DNA of 64,000 nt. Source: Mucilaginibacter kameinonensis (lineage in GTDB: Bacteria; Bacteroidota; Bacteroidia; Sphingobacteriales; Sphingobacteriaceae). The stretch is taken from the NCBI RefSeq assembly GCF_003675385.1, contig NZ_RCWZ01000002.1, positions 186,001-250,000 of the forward strand, read 5' to 3'. This document shows, one piece after another, positions 35,413-43,946 of the stretch; within the stretch, counting starts at the first letter, position 1, and every line of letters begins with the position of its first letter. Below the pieces are notes generated by a model. That model had not been told where the DNA came from, made no database searches, and saw only the letters and a program-made list of their open reading frames with translations. Both the position numbers and the translations under genes were made by a program.

Positions 35413-35811
35413 ATGAAATTGAAATACTTGCCATCGTTAGTTTTGTTGTTGCTGATCCCATATGCTTCGTCGTATGCCGATGTGATAGATAACGTGGCTA
35501 ATCTTTTAAAAGCCGGTAATACCAAAGAGCTTTCCAGGCTGTTTGCCAACAATGTGGAGATAACCATCATGGAGGATGAGAATGTTTACTCTCAAACCCA
35601 GGCAGCGGTAATACTGGATAAGTTTTTCGCCAAGAATAAACCTCAGGGCATCAAATTGCTGCATAAAGTAAACTCAGGCGGTAATTACCATTTTGGAGTA
35701 TATATTTTAAATACAGATAAAGGCGAATTCCGCGTTGCAATAACCCTTAAAGACGCCGGCAAAAGCACCAATGTTGTTGAGCTGAAAATTGAAGATGAAA
35801 AGGTGAAGTGA
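35413..35811 (+). CDS. DUF4783 family exported protein
   Basis: A 132-residue protein with a signal peptide (MKLKYLPSLVLLLLIPYASS...YA). The mature part, DVIDNVANLLKAGNTKELSR followed by a compact alpha/beta region ending in KSTNVVELKIEDEKVK, matches the DUF4783 family common in Bacteroidota; its fold resembles NTF2-like lumenal proteins, but its function is unknown. It lies just upstream of nadC, as is frequent in this phylum. Confidence 0.85.
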   Translation: MKLKYLPSLVLLLLIPYASSYADVIDNVANLLKAGNTKELSRLFANNVEITIMEDENVYSQTQAAVILDKFFAKNKPQGIKLLHKVNSGGNYHFGVYILNTDKGEFRVAITLKDAGKSTNVVELKIEDEKVK

Positions 35812-35814
35812 CAC

Positions 35815-35929
35815 AGTTCATGGATCATAGTTAATGGTTCATGGCACCTGTTTGAGCCGAATAGTTTTCATAGTCAATGATTTGCCATGAACAATGAACA
35901 ATGAACCATTATCTTTACCGTAATCAAAC
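35815..35929. repeat. Imperfect palindrome with AATGAAC reiterations upstream of nadC
   Basis: TTAATGGTTCATGGCA (about 35849-35864) pairs with TGCCATGAAC...CATTAT (about 35892-35921); in the right arm the seven-base word AATGAAC is inserted in two extra copies. It lies between the DUF4783 gene and nadC. Confidence 0.65.
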
Positions 35930-35951
35930 CCCCGCATTTGAAAATTGTTGT

Positions 35952-35959
35952 TACTTTTG
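35952..35959 (+). promoter_or_regulatory. -7 box TACTTTTG for nadC
   Basis: Exact TAnnTTTG match lying inside the longest nadC frame and 20 nt before the TTG at 35980. It decides for the shorter nadC start. Confidence 0.5.
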
Positions 35960-35979
35960 ACACTATAAAAAGTACACAA

Positions 35980-36825
35980 TTGGATAAGGAACTAATACAT
36001 CAGTTTATAAATAATGCTTTAAGTGAGGATGTTGGCGATGGCGACCATACTTCACTTTCAACTATCCCAGCCGATGCTACCGGTAAAGCAAAACTTTTAG
36101 TTAAGGACGAAGGAATACTGGCCGGTGTTGAGCTGGCTGCCGAAATATTTCACGTGGTTGATCCCAACCTTAAAATGAATGTTTTTTTAGAAGACGGCAC
36201 TCCTGTAAAATATGGCGACGTTGCTTTTGAGGTTGAAGGCAGTTCGCGCAGCATTTTAACTGCCGAGCGTTTGGTACTGAATTGTATGCAGCGCATGTCG
36301 GGAATTGCTACAAAAACCCGGCAGATTGTTGACCTGTTGAAAGGCACTAACACCAAAGTTTTAGATACCCGTAAAACTACTCCGGGACTTCGCTACCTCG
36401 AAAAATGGGCTGTGCGCATAGGCGGTGGTGTAAACCATAGGTTTGGTTTATATGATATGATCCTGATCAAGGATAACCATGTTGACTACGCCGGCGGAAT
36501 AAGACAAGCCATTGAAAGCGCTAACCAATACCTGGCTGATAACGGAAAAAAACTGGCAATAGAAATTGAGGTTCGCAACCTTGATGAACTGGAGCAGGTT
36601 TTACAAACCGGTAATGTAAACCGCATTTTGATAGATAACTTTAATTTCGATAACCTGCGCCAGGCGGTAGCCATGAACAAAGGGCGTTTTATTACCGAAG
36701 CTTCGGGCGGAATTACCATTGATAACATCCGCCAGTATGCCGATTGTGGCGTTGATTATATTTCGGTAGGCGCGCTTACTCATTCTGTTAAAAGCCTTGA
36801 CCTTAGTCTTAAAGCTGTAAAATAG
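35980..36825 (+). CDS. nadC: Nicotinate-nucleotide pyrophosphorylase (carboxylating)
   Basis: A 281-residue quinolinate phosphoribosyltransferase that makes nicotinate mononucleotide in de novo NAD synthesis. Signatures: EDVGDGDHTSLSTIPADATG, the PRPP/quinolinate site RMSGIATKTRQIV, LDTRKTTPGLRYLEKWAV and GGGVNHRFGLYDMILIKDNH, and the C-terminal ASGGITIDNIRQYADCGVDY. The frame is open back to TTG 35938, but homologues begin near DKELI and a promoter box lies inside the extension, so I place the start at TTG 35980. No ATG is available near the N-terminus. Confidence 0.95.
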   Translation: MDKELIHQFINNALSEDVGDGDHTSLSTIPADATGKAKLLVKDEGILAGVELAAEIFHVVDPNLKMNVFLEDGTPVKYGDVAFEVEGSSRSILTAERLVLNCMQRMSGIATKTRQIVDLLKGTNTKVLDTRKTTPGLRYLEKWAVRIGGGVNHRFGLYDMILIKDNHVDYAGGIRQAIESANQYLADNGKKLAIEIEVRNLDELEQVLQTGNVNRILIDNFNFDNLRQAVAMNKGRFITEASGGITIDNIRQYADCGVDYISVGALTHSVKSLDLSLKAVK

Positions 36826-36928
36826 GGGTAGTTAAACAACAGATAACATATTGTTAAACAAAGTTTAGTGGTAAAAGCGCTGAGATTAAAACGCTTTTAC
36901 CGCTTCAATTTTGTAATATTGCAGGAGA

Positions 36929-37579
36929 ATGATAACCGTTTACTCTGTTACAGCACTCATAATGGCTTATCTGTGCGGCTCGATACCTACGGCTGTTTGG
37001 ATAGGTATGGCCTTTTACAAAGTGGATGTACGCGAGTACGGAAGCGGTAATGCCGGTGCTACAAATACTTTTCGTGTTCTTGGTAAAAAAGCAGGTATCC
37101 CTGTGATGCTGCTTGATATATTTAAAGGCTGGGCAGCTACCAACTTCGCTTATTTTATTGGTGCGTCTGCCACAGGCGCCATCAACTCAACCGCATATAC
37201 CAACTATGAGCTTGCTTTGGGCATAGCCGCGGTTATGGGCCACCTGTTCCCGATCTTTGCAGGTTTTAGAGGGGGGAAAGGTGTAGCAACCTTGTTTGGA
37301 ATGATTTTGGCTATACATTTTCATGCCGCTTTGTTATGCATAATTGTTTTTATAACGGTGTTATTGATTTCAAAGTATGTGTCACTTAGTTCAATTGCAG
37401 CAGCCTTTACTTACCCTATTGGCGTTACATTTGTTTTTCCGACACCTATCCGGTCGATAGTAATTTACGGCATGTGCATTTGCGTACTTGTGTTGGTAAC
37501 GCACCAAAAAAACATTGAACGCTTAATAAGGGGCAAAGAATCAAAAGTCAATTTTTTTAAAAAGAAAGCAACTGCCTGA
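36929..37579 (+). CDS. plsY: Glycerol-3-phosphate acyltransferase PlsY
   Basis: A 216-residue membrane acyltransferase that uses acyl-phosphate to acylate glycerol-3-phosphate. Conserved motifs: AYLCGSIPTAVWIG (motif 1, serine/proline), REYGSGNAGATNTFRVLGKK (motif with GSGNxGATN) and FPIFAGFRGGKGVAT (glycine-rich acyl-phosphate site). The start ATG has the purine stretch GCAGGAG in front, one of few recognisable ribosome sites here. The gene ends 5 nt before the M48 protease start. Confidence 0.96.
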   Translation: MITVYSVTALIMAYLCGSIPTAVWIGMAFYKVDVREYGSGNAGATNTFRVLGKKAGIPVMLLDIFKGWAATNFAYFIGASATGAINSTAYTNYELALGIAAVMGHLFPIFAGFRGGKGVATLFGMILAIHFHAALLCIIVFITVLLISKYVSLSSIAAAFTYPIGVTFVFPTPIRSIVIYGMCICVLVLVTHQKNIERLIRGKESKVNFFKKKATA

Positions 37580-37584
37580 TCATT

Positions 37585-38385
37585 ATGAAAAAATTTAAAC
37601 CTGCATTAGTCCTGATAGCTCTCATGGCTATCTTTTCATGTTCAACCGTACCGCTTACCGGTCGTAAACAATTAAGTCTTGTTGGCGATGCCGAAGTAAA
37701 CCAATCGGCTGCGGCAAGCTACAAACAACTCCTTACCGATTCTAAAACCAAAGTTATAGCCAGTGGTAATGACGCGCAGCGCGTTAAGGTTATTGGCAAC
37801 AGGCTGGCCGCGGCGATCGAAAAATATCTTAAAGAGAATGGCTACGGCGATCAGTATAGCTTTCAGTGGGAGTTTAACCTGATCCAAAGCAGCGAGGTTA
37901 ACGCCTGGTGTATGCCCGGCGGCAAGGTTGCTGTTTACAGCGGATTGTTACCTGTTGCTAATACCGACGCTTATCTTGCAGTAGTTATGGGTCATGAGAT
38001 TGGTCACGCCATTGCGCGCCACTCGGCCGAGCGTATCTCGCAGGAAATGCTGGTGCAGGGCGGCGGACAATTGGTTGGGGCTGCAACAAGCCAGCAATCG
38101 CAAGCTACACAAACTGCAATAAGTACTTTGTACGGTGTTGGAAGCCAGTTGAAGTTGTTGGCTTATTCCCGTAAACAAGAATCAGAAGCCGATAGGTTAG
38201 GTTTAACCTTTATGGCTATGGCCGGTTATGATCCGCATAATGCCATCGCTTTTTGGCAACGAATGGCGGCCCAAAACAAAGGCGGCGCTCAACCCGAATT
38301 TTTGAGCACCCACCCGGCTGATGCTACCCGTATTGCCGATATCCAGAACCTCATACCTGAGGCCATGAAATATTATAAAAACTAA
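37585..38385 (+). CDS. M48-family metalloprotease lipoprotein
   Basis: A 266-residue lipoprotein (MKKFKPALVLIALMAIFSC, lipobox-like IFSC) with an M48 zinc protease domain. The zinc motif is HEIGHAIARHSAER with H137 and H141; the third ligand is in KQESEADRLGLTFMA. The end LSTHPADATRIADIQNLIPE is typical of BepA/LoiP-like proteases that work on outer-membrane proteins. It is 5 nt after plsY and ends with a terminator. Confidence 0.93.
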   Translation: MKKFKPALVLIALMAIFSCSTVPLTGRKQLSLVGDAEVNQSAAASYKQLLTDSKTKVIASGNDAQRVKVIGNRLAAAIEKYLKENGYGDQYSFQWEFNLIQSSEVNAWCMPGGKVAVYSGLLPVANTDAYLAVVMGHEIGHAIARHSAERISQEMLVQGGGQLVGAATSQQSQATQTAISTLYGVGSQLKLLAYSRKQESEADRLGLTFMAMAGYDPHNAIAFWQRMAAQNKGGAQPEFLSTHPADATRIADIQNLIPEAMKYYKN

Positions 38386-38400
38386 TTACCTCATTACAAT

Positions 38401-38430
38401 AAATCCTGCCCCGCAAAAGGCGGGATTTTT
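38401..38430 (+). terminator. Intrinsic terminator after M48 protease gene
   Basis: AAATCCTGCC and GGCGGGATTT form a 10-bp stem (one G-T) with an 8-nt loop, followed by T run. Confidence 0.8.
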
Positions 38431-38436
38431 CTTTTT

Positions 38437-39168
38437 ATGGCTAAAAGTGAATTTTTAAAAGCACAATGGAAAAACCTGGTGATGCTTAATTACGAGGTTG
38501 ACGCCGCTATATTAAAACCTTACATACCTGCAGGTACCGTACTCGATCTTTGGGAAGGCAAAGCCCTGGTGAGCATGGTTGGCTTCATGTTTCTGGATAC
38601 ACAGGTTATGGGCATTAAATGGCCATGGCACGTGAATTTTGAGGAGGTAAACCTGCGTTTTTATGTGCGATACTTCAACGGTAGCGAATGGAAACGCGGC
38701 GCTGTTTTTATCAGCGAAATTGTACCGAAACACATGATCGTGCTTATCGCCAATAATCTTTATAAAGAACATTACCGCGCGTTGCCTATGCGCAGTTCTA
38801 TTATTGCAACCGAAGATCATCATACCGAATTTTTGTACGAATGGAAACTCAAGGGGCGCTGGAACAAGCTCGGCGCTACTGCAAGTAATGAGTTAGTGGA
38901 TATTAAGCCGGGCAGTCCCGAAGAGTTTATTTTAGAGCATTATTGGGGATACAACGGGCTAAGCGCAACAAAAACCATGGAGTACCAGGTTGAACATATC
39001 TCCTGGCAAACCGGCCTGGTGCGGGATTATGTTTTTGATGCCGATGTTGCAGCCTTGTACGGCAGCGAGTTTAAACCATATCTTGAAAAAGAACCTGTTT
39101 CGGCTTTTTACGCGTTGGGATCGGATATCGTTGTACGAATGGGGGAGAAGATAGTGGTTGGGAAGTGA
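38437..39168 (+). CDS. DUF2071 family protein (YqjF-like)
   Basis: A 243-residue soluble protein of DUF2071. Typical words are LKAQWKNLVMLNYEVDAAIL, LKPYIPAGTVLDLWEGKALV, SMVGFMFLDTQVMGIKWPWH and VNLRFYVRYFNGSEWKRGAV. Related to the acetoacetate-decarboxylase-like fold, but no enzymatic activity is established. It starts 7 nt after the terminator hairpin of the upstream gene and is followed by the REP/RAYT element. Confidence 0.88.
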   Translation: MAKSEFLKAQWKNLVMLNYEVDAAILKPYIPAGTVLDLWEGKALVSMVGFMFLDTQVMGIKWPWHVNFEEVNLRFYVRYFNGSEWKRGAVFISEIVPKHMIVLIANNLYKEHYRALPMRSSIIATEDHHTEFLYEWKLKGRWNKLGATASNELVDIKPGSPEEFILEHYWGYNGLSATKTMEYQVEHISWQTGLVRDYVFDADVAALYGSEFKPYLEKEPVSAFYALGSDIVVRMGEKIVVGK

Positions 39169-39253
39169 GCATTGTTTTTACTACTTGCTACTTGAAAAGG
39201 TTTAAATCCCAACTAATTTAATATTTAGAAGGTAAATTATCGAGCAAGCTGAT

Positions 39254-39899
39254 CTGCCCCAGAGGGGCAAAAGGTTTGTAGAAAATAGATGTCCTCTCTT
39301 TTAGAGCCCCAGAGGGGCTCAACTTAAATTGGTAGATCAATTATTGAGGCAGTTTAAAGATATATTGTTCGTCAAACTCGATATTAAAATCATTTAGCAT
39401 TTTTCTGTACTCATCTAAAAAAGTTGTTTTTTGATGATGCTCCTGCTGGTTTGCTATGTAGTTTATAACCTTATCAATTTGTGACCTGCTATTACTGAAA
39501 GCTCCATACCCTTCCTGCCATTGGAATCCCCCCCTTTGTTAACTTTTGCTTATTAATCCATTCAGACGAATCGCTTTTTATAAATCTTACAATTTCAGAA
39601 ATAGATTTATTAGGATTTAGACCGATAAGTAAATGCAGATGATCGGGCACATTGTTGATGGCAATTAATTTATGCCCTTGATTTTGAACAATTGAAGTTA
39701 TGTACATCCTTAATCGTTCAGCCCAGCTATCCTCAATTAATGCCAGTCGATATTTTACGGCAAAAACTATGTGAATATTTAATTGAGAATAGGTGTTGTT
39801 ACTTGCCATGCTTCGTGATCAGGTTTGTTAAGTTGAGCACCTCTGGTGCTCAGTCAAATCTACCTTATTTTCTACAAACCTTTTGCCCCGCTGGGGCAG
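39254..39899. mobile_element. REP-RAYT element: frameshifted transposase flanked by inverted hairpin pairs
   Basis: Left side has hairpins TGCCCC-AGA-GGGGCA (39255-39269) and GAGCCCC-AGA-GGGGCTC (39304-39320). Right side has the same two in mirror order, GAGCACC-TCT-GGTGCTC (39835-39851) and TGCCCC-GCT-GGGGCA (39884-39898). About 34 bp at each outer end (39254-39287 and 39866-39899, including GCAAAAGGTTTGTAGAAAAT) are inverted copies. The transposase gene lies between. Confidence 0.85.
39341..39809 (-). pseudogene. REP-associated tyrosine transposase (RAYT, IS200-like Y1), frame broken
   Basis: Start ATG at 39809: MASNNTYSQLNIHIVFAVKY is a RAYT/IS200 N-terminus, and the HUH motif is PDHLHLLIG. 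The intact frame stops early (39492) because a run of seven G on the coding strand (plus 39528-39534) holds one base too many. With six G the frame continues GGFQWQEGYGAFSNSRSQID and on through VINYIANQQEHHQKTTF to a TAA at 39341-39343, giving about 155 residues. The tyrosine in NYIANQQEHH, the expected nucleophile, is downstream of the break. It could be a pseudogene, a slippage-expressed gene or a sequencing error. Confidence 0.88.
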
Positions 39900-39999
39900 C
39901 GTAGCATATTTATCACTTTGAGAAAATTAGGGAAGTCTTATTCCTCATCACCATCCCGTCAAAAAAAATAATCATTTCATTAGTAATCACCTTGTTTAC

Positions 40000-40007
40000 T
40001 ATTTTTG
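40000..40007 (+). promoter_or_regulatory. -7 box TATTTTTG before DUF3050 gene
   Basis: TAnnTTTG match 21 nt before the ATG at 40029. Confidence 0.45.
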
Positions 40008-40025
40008 CCACCCATATAATTTTGA

Positions 40026-40826
<801 letters not shown>

Positions 40827-40843
40827 GTATACACCCTATAAAA

Positions 40844-40998
40844 GTTGTCATTTCGACAGAGCATGGGAAGGACTGAGCACCGGAGCGAAGAGAAATCTTA
40901 TGCGTCTGGCAAGATCATCATGCATGATTTATAACAAGGCGTATAAGATTTCTCCTCACCCCATGCACATTCCCCCACTGGTTCGTCGAAATGACAAC
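40844..40998. repeat. Long imperfect palindrome (GTTGTCATTTCGAC family) between DUF3050 and aminotransferase
   Basis: Left GTTGTCATTTCGACAGAGC...AGAGAAATCTTATGCG and right CGTATAAGATTTCTC...GTTCGTCGAAATGACAAC are mirror images with interruptions, spanning about 155 nt. Similar elements with CATTTCGAC ends are common between convergent genes in Bacteroidota. It fills most of this convergent gap. Confidence 0.8.
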
Positions 40999-41029
40999 GG
41001 GTTTTATTGAATAAGAACGCTGAAAATCC

Positions 41030-41866
41030 CTACAACTTATTTAACTCATCCATCAGCACTTTGCTGTACTGGTTAAAGTAACGCCTTACGCCAAAACCCA
41101 TAACGGTTTGTATGCCGCGGGTAGCGTTGGTTAAAAACACCTCATCAGCCTCATATAAAATATCTGGATTTATCTGGGCTTCGGTTATTTCGATGTTGTT
41201 TTCATTTGCCAGCTTAATCACTACCTGGCGCATAACGCCCTCAACACAGCCTTCGCTTAATGCCGGGGTATACAGGTGATTTTGGTAATTGATGAAAATA
41301 TTAGAGCTGCTGGCTTCGCAGAGGTTGCCGCTTTGGTTTAGTAAAAATACATCATCCAGCTTGTTCTGGGTTTTGTACAGGCTGGCCATCACGTAAATAA
41401 GCGAGTTGCAGGTTTTAATGTTCGATAGATAATTGGACGGTTTGGGCAGCTCGGTAAACACATCCATGATCAGCCCTTTCTCGTTTAAAAAGTATCTTGG
41501 CTCTTCTGATGCGGTCAGTTCCAAACAATAGGCCATTTTATTTTGGGTAGGGGTATACAAGCCTTCAGCATCGCGGTAAACGGTTAAACGCAATCTGCCG
41601 TGCTTTACCTTATTTCTGCGGGCAAGTTCGTTAACTATATCGTTTAAAAACCAGGTATCCATTTGCGAATAGCCGTCAATTTTAAGGGCTTTCATACCCC
41701 GCTGAAGCCGGTCGGCATGTAGTTCGGCAAATTTTAGTTTCCCTTTCATCAGCCGCATGCTTTCAAACAGGCCGTCGCCATATTTAAAACCCCTGTTGCC
41801 AATGGTGAGCAATGGTGTATTTTGAGGGAGATATTCGCCATTAAAATTGATGAATACGGGCATCAT
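41030..41866 (-). CDS. Class IV aminotransferase / aminodeoxychorismate lyase family
   Basis: A 278-residue PLP enzyme of fold type IV. Visible: FNGEYLPQNTPLLTIGNRGF, KYGDGLFESMRLMKGKLKFA (family start), the PLP lysine in YLSNIKTCNSLIYV, and EASSSNIFINYQNHLYTPAL near the cofactor site. Candidates are PabC (4-amino-4-deoxychorismate lyase, folate synthesis) or D-alanine/branched-chain aminotransferase. A PabB-type synthase is encoded in this window (54617), which favours PabC slightly. The gene starts at 41866 or one codon later (MM). Confidence 0.85.
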   Translation of the reverse strand: MMPVFINFNGEYLPQNTPLLTIGNRGFKYGDGLFESMRLMKGKLKFAELHADRLQRGMKALKIDGYSQMDTWFLNDIVNELARRNKVKHGRLRLTVYRDAEGLYTPTQNKMAYCLELTASEEPRYFLNEKGLIMDVFTELPKPSNYLSNIKTCNSLIYVMASLYKTQNKLDDVFLLNQSGNLCEASSSNIFINYQNHLYTPALSEGCVEGVMRQVVIKLANENNIEITEAQINPDILYEADEVFLTNATRGIQTVMGFGVRRYFNQYSKVLMDELNKL

Positions 41867-41939
41867 GGGACAGGTAGATATTATAATTTGATCGTGCTTA
41901 TTTGTTTACCGGGTATTGTTTGTATGCTTTATCTAACGT

Positions 41940-42977
41940 CTATTGCTTCGTATCTGTATCACTGTATTTTCGCCATTTTGCAAGTACTGCTTCAAAATCG
42001 GCCGGTAAGGGCGACTCAAAATGTACCCGCTTTTTTAACGTGGGGTGTAAAAAGCCGAGTGTTTGCGCATGCAGCGCTTGCCGCGGCATTAGCTCAAAAC
42101 AGTTTTCAACAAACTGCTTATACTTACTGAACATGGTACCCTTTAAAATTTTATCGCCGCCATAAGTGGCATCACTGAACAGAGGATGACCAATGTGTCT
42201 CATATGCGCCCTGATCTGGTGTGTGCGACCGGTTTCCAGCTGGCATTCGATCAACGTAACATAACCCATGCGCTCCAATACCTTATAATGCGTTACCGAC
42301 CATTTGCCCTTTTCCGGGTCATCATATATCGACATTACCCGCCTGTCGGCCACACTACGGCCAATATAGCCGGTTACGGTGCCATCTTCAGGCAAATCAC
42401 CCCAGACTAATGCGAGGTATTTACGGGTGATGGTATGCTCAAAAAACTGTTTAGCGAGCCAGGTCATGGCACGCTCATTTTTGCTGATGAGCAGCAAGCC
42501 AGAGGTGTCTTTATCAATGCGGTGTACCAATCCCGGGCGGCCATCATTACCCGGCAGGGTTGGCAATTGCTGAAAGTGATACACCAGCGCGTTCACCAAT
42601 GTTCCGGTATAGTTGTTATAGCCGGGGTGCACCACCATACCTGCTTCCTTGTCAACAACCAGTACATCATCATCTTCATAAATGATTTTGATGGGGATGT
42701 TTTCGGGATAAACTTCGGTATCACGCGGCGGATGCGGCAGCACTACGGAGATTACATCAAGCGGTTTTACTTTATAGCTTGATTTGATGGTTTTATCGTT
42801 CACCAGCACGTTACCCAGTTCAATAGCATTTTGAATGCGGTTGCGCGAAGCGTTCTCTACGCGGTGCATCAAAAATTTATCAATCCGCAAAAGTGACTGG
42901 CCCTTGTCAACCACTATACGTAAGTGTTCATACAAGTCCTGTTCTTCCTGCTCAATAAGTTCGGGTTCGTGTGCCAT
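41940..42977 (-). CDS. RluA-family 23S rRNA/tRNA pseudouridine synthase
   Basis: A 345-residue protein: N-terminal S4 RNA-binding domain (LRIDKFLMHRVENASRNRIQ, residues about 33-52) and RluA catalytic domain with the catalytic Asp in LVHRIDKDTSGLLLISKN. The motif TGRTHQIRAHMRHIGHPLF is conserved in the RluD/RluC branch. Most likely RluD-like, modifying 23S rRNA, but the target cannot be fixed from sequence. A -7 box lies 8 nt before the ATG. Confidence 0.93.
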   Translation of the reverse strand: MAHEPELIEQEEQDLYEHLRIVVDKGQSLLRIDKFLMHRVENASRNRIQNAIELGNVLVNDKTIKSSYKVKPLDVISVVLPHPPRDTEVYPENIPIKIIYEDDDVLVVDKEAGMVVHPGYNNYTGTLVNALVYHFQQLPTLPGNDGRPGLVHRIDKDTSGLLLISKNERAMTWLAKQFFEHTITRKYLALVWGDLPEDGTVTGYIGRSVADRRVMSIYDDPEKGKWSVTHYKVLERMGYVTLIECQLETGRTHQIRAHMRHIGHPLFSDATYGGDKILKGTMFSKYKQFVENCFELMPRQALHAQTLGFLHPTLKKRVHFESPLPADFEAVLAKWRKYSDTDTKQ

Positions 42978-42985
42978 TTGAGGCG

Positions 42986-42993
42986 CAAAAGTA
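42986..42993 (-). promoter_or_regulatory. -7 box TACTTTTG for the pseudouridine synthase gene
   Basis: Minus-strand TAnnTTTG match 8 nt from the start codon, predicting a leader of only a few nucleotides. Confidence 0.4.
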
Positions 42994-43052
42994 ATCGTTT
43001 TTTGTGGTAGGTTAAACGTAATATTGCAATAGCATTAACGCCGTATTATTTT

Positions 43053-43943
43053 ATGAACATTGATCTTGAAATTTTTAGCCCGGTACAGCAAATCAACAGC
43101 CCTTTGTTTGATGCTCGGGGTGTAAAAGTTTTTATCAAGCGCGATGATCTGATCCATCCCATGATATCAGGAAATAAATGGCGTAAGCTTAAATATCTGC
43201 TTAAACAAGTTCAGGCTGAAGGAAAAACACATCTTGTAACCTTTGGCGGCGCATATTCAAACCACCTGATGGCTACAGCTGCCGCTGCCGCGAAGTTTGG
43301 TTTTAAATCAACGGGTATTGTAAGGGGAGAGGAAGTTGATAATGACACCTTGTTTTTATGCCGTTTGCACGGTATGGAACTACTATTTACCGATCGGGAT
43401 AGCTACCGCGATAAACCTGCCCTGTTCAATCGGTATTTTGGCCACGATGAGCAAGCTTTTTTTATTGACGAAGGTGGCGCATCTGCGGAAGGGGCTAAAG
43501 GTTGCAGCGAACTGGTTGACGAACTGCCGGAAAGTTATGATCATATTTTTTGCGCTTGTGGCACAGGAACCACCGCGGCAGGCATCCTTAACGGATTGAA
43601 CAATCATCAGCTTAAAACAAAATTTAATGCGGTGCCTGTGTTTAAGAACGGCGGATTTATTAAGGATGAGATCGACCGCTTTTTAACGCAACGAACGGAT
43701 TACGACCTTCATGTCGATTACCATTTTGGGGGCTATGGTAAAGCCAATGATCAACTCATCAATTTCATTAAACAGTTTGTTGCTGCGACAGGCATATTAA
43801 TTGAGCCGGTATACACAGGCAAAATGATGTATGCATTATATGATCTGATTACCAAAGAACATTTCGAACCCGGCAGCCGGATCCTGGCCGTTCATAGCGG
43901 GGGGATTTGGGGACTGCTGGGGATGAAGGAAAAGTTTAAATAA
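43053..43943 (+). CDS. PLP-dependent D-cysteine desulfhydrase / ACC deaminase family protein
   Basis: A 296-residue fold type II PLP enzyme. The lysine motif is ISGNKWRKLKYLLKQ, where the Lys of GNKWRK binds PLP; TFGGAYSNHLMATAAAAAKF is the substrate loop and FCACGTGTTAAGIL the phosphate-binding loop. This group includes D-cysteine desulfhydrase and 1-aminocyclopropane-1-carboxylate deaminase; Bacteroidota members are usually annotated generically, and I cannot choose. The gene converges on the histidine kinase with 3 nt between the stops. Confidence 0.88.
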   Translation: MNIDLEIFSPVQQINSPLFDARGVKVFIKRDDLIHPMISGNKWRKLKYLLKQVQAEGKTHLVTFGGAYSNHLMATAAAAAKFGFKSTGIVRGEEVDNDTLFLCRLHGMELLFTDRDSYRDKPALFNRYFGHDEQAFFIDEGGASAEGAKGCSELVDELPESYDHIFCACGTGTTAAGILNGLNNHQLKTKFNAVPVFKNGGFIKDEIDRFLTQRTDYDLHVDYHFGGYGKANDQLINFIKQFVAATGILIEPVYTGKMMYALYDLITKEHFEPGSRILAVHSGGIWGLLGMKEKFK

Positions 43944-43946
43944 ACC

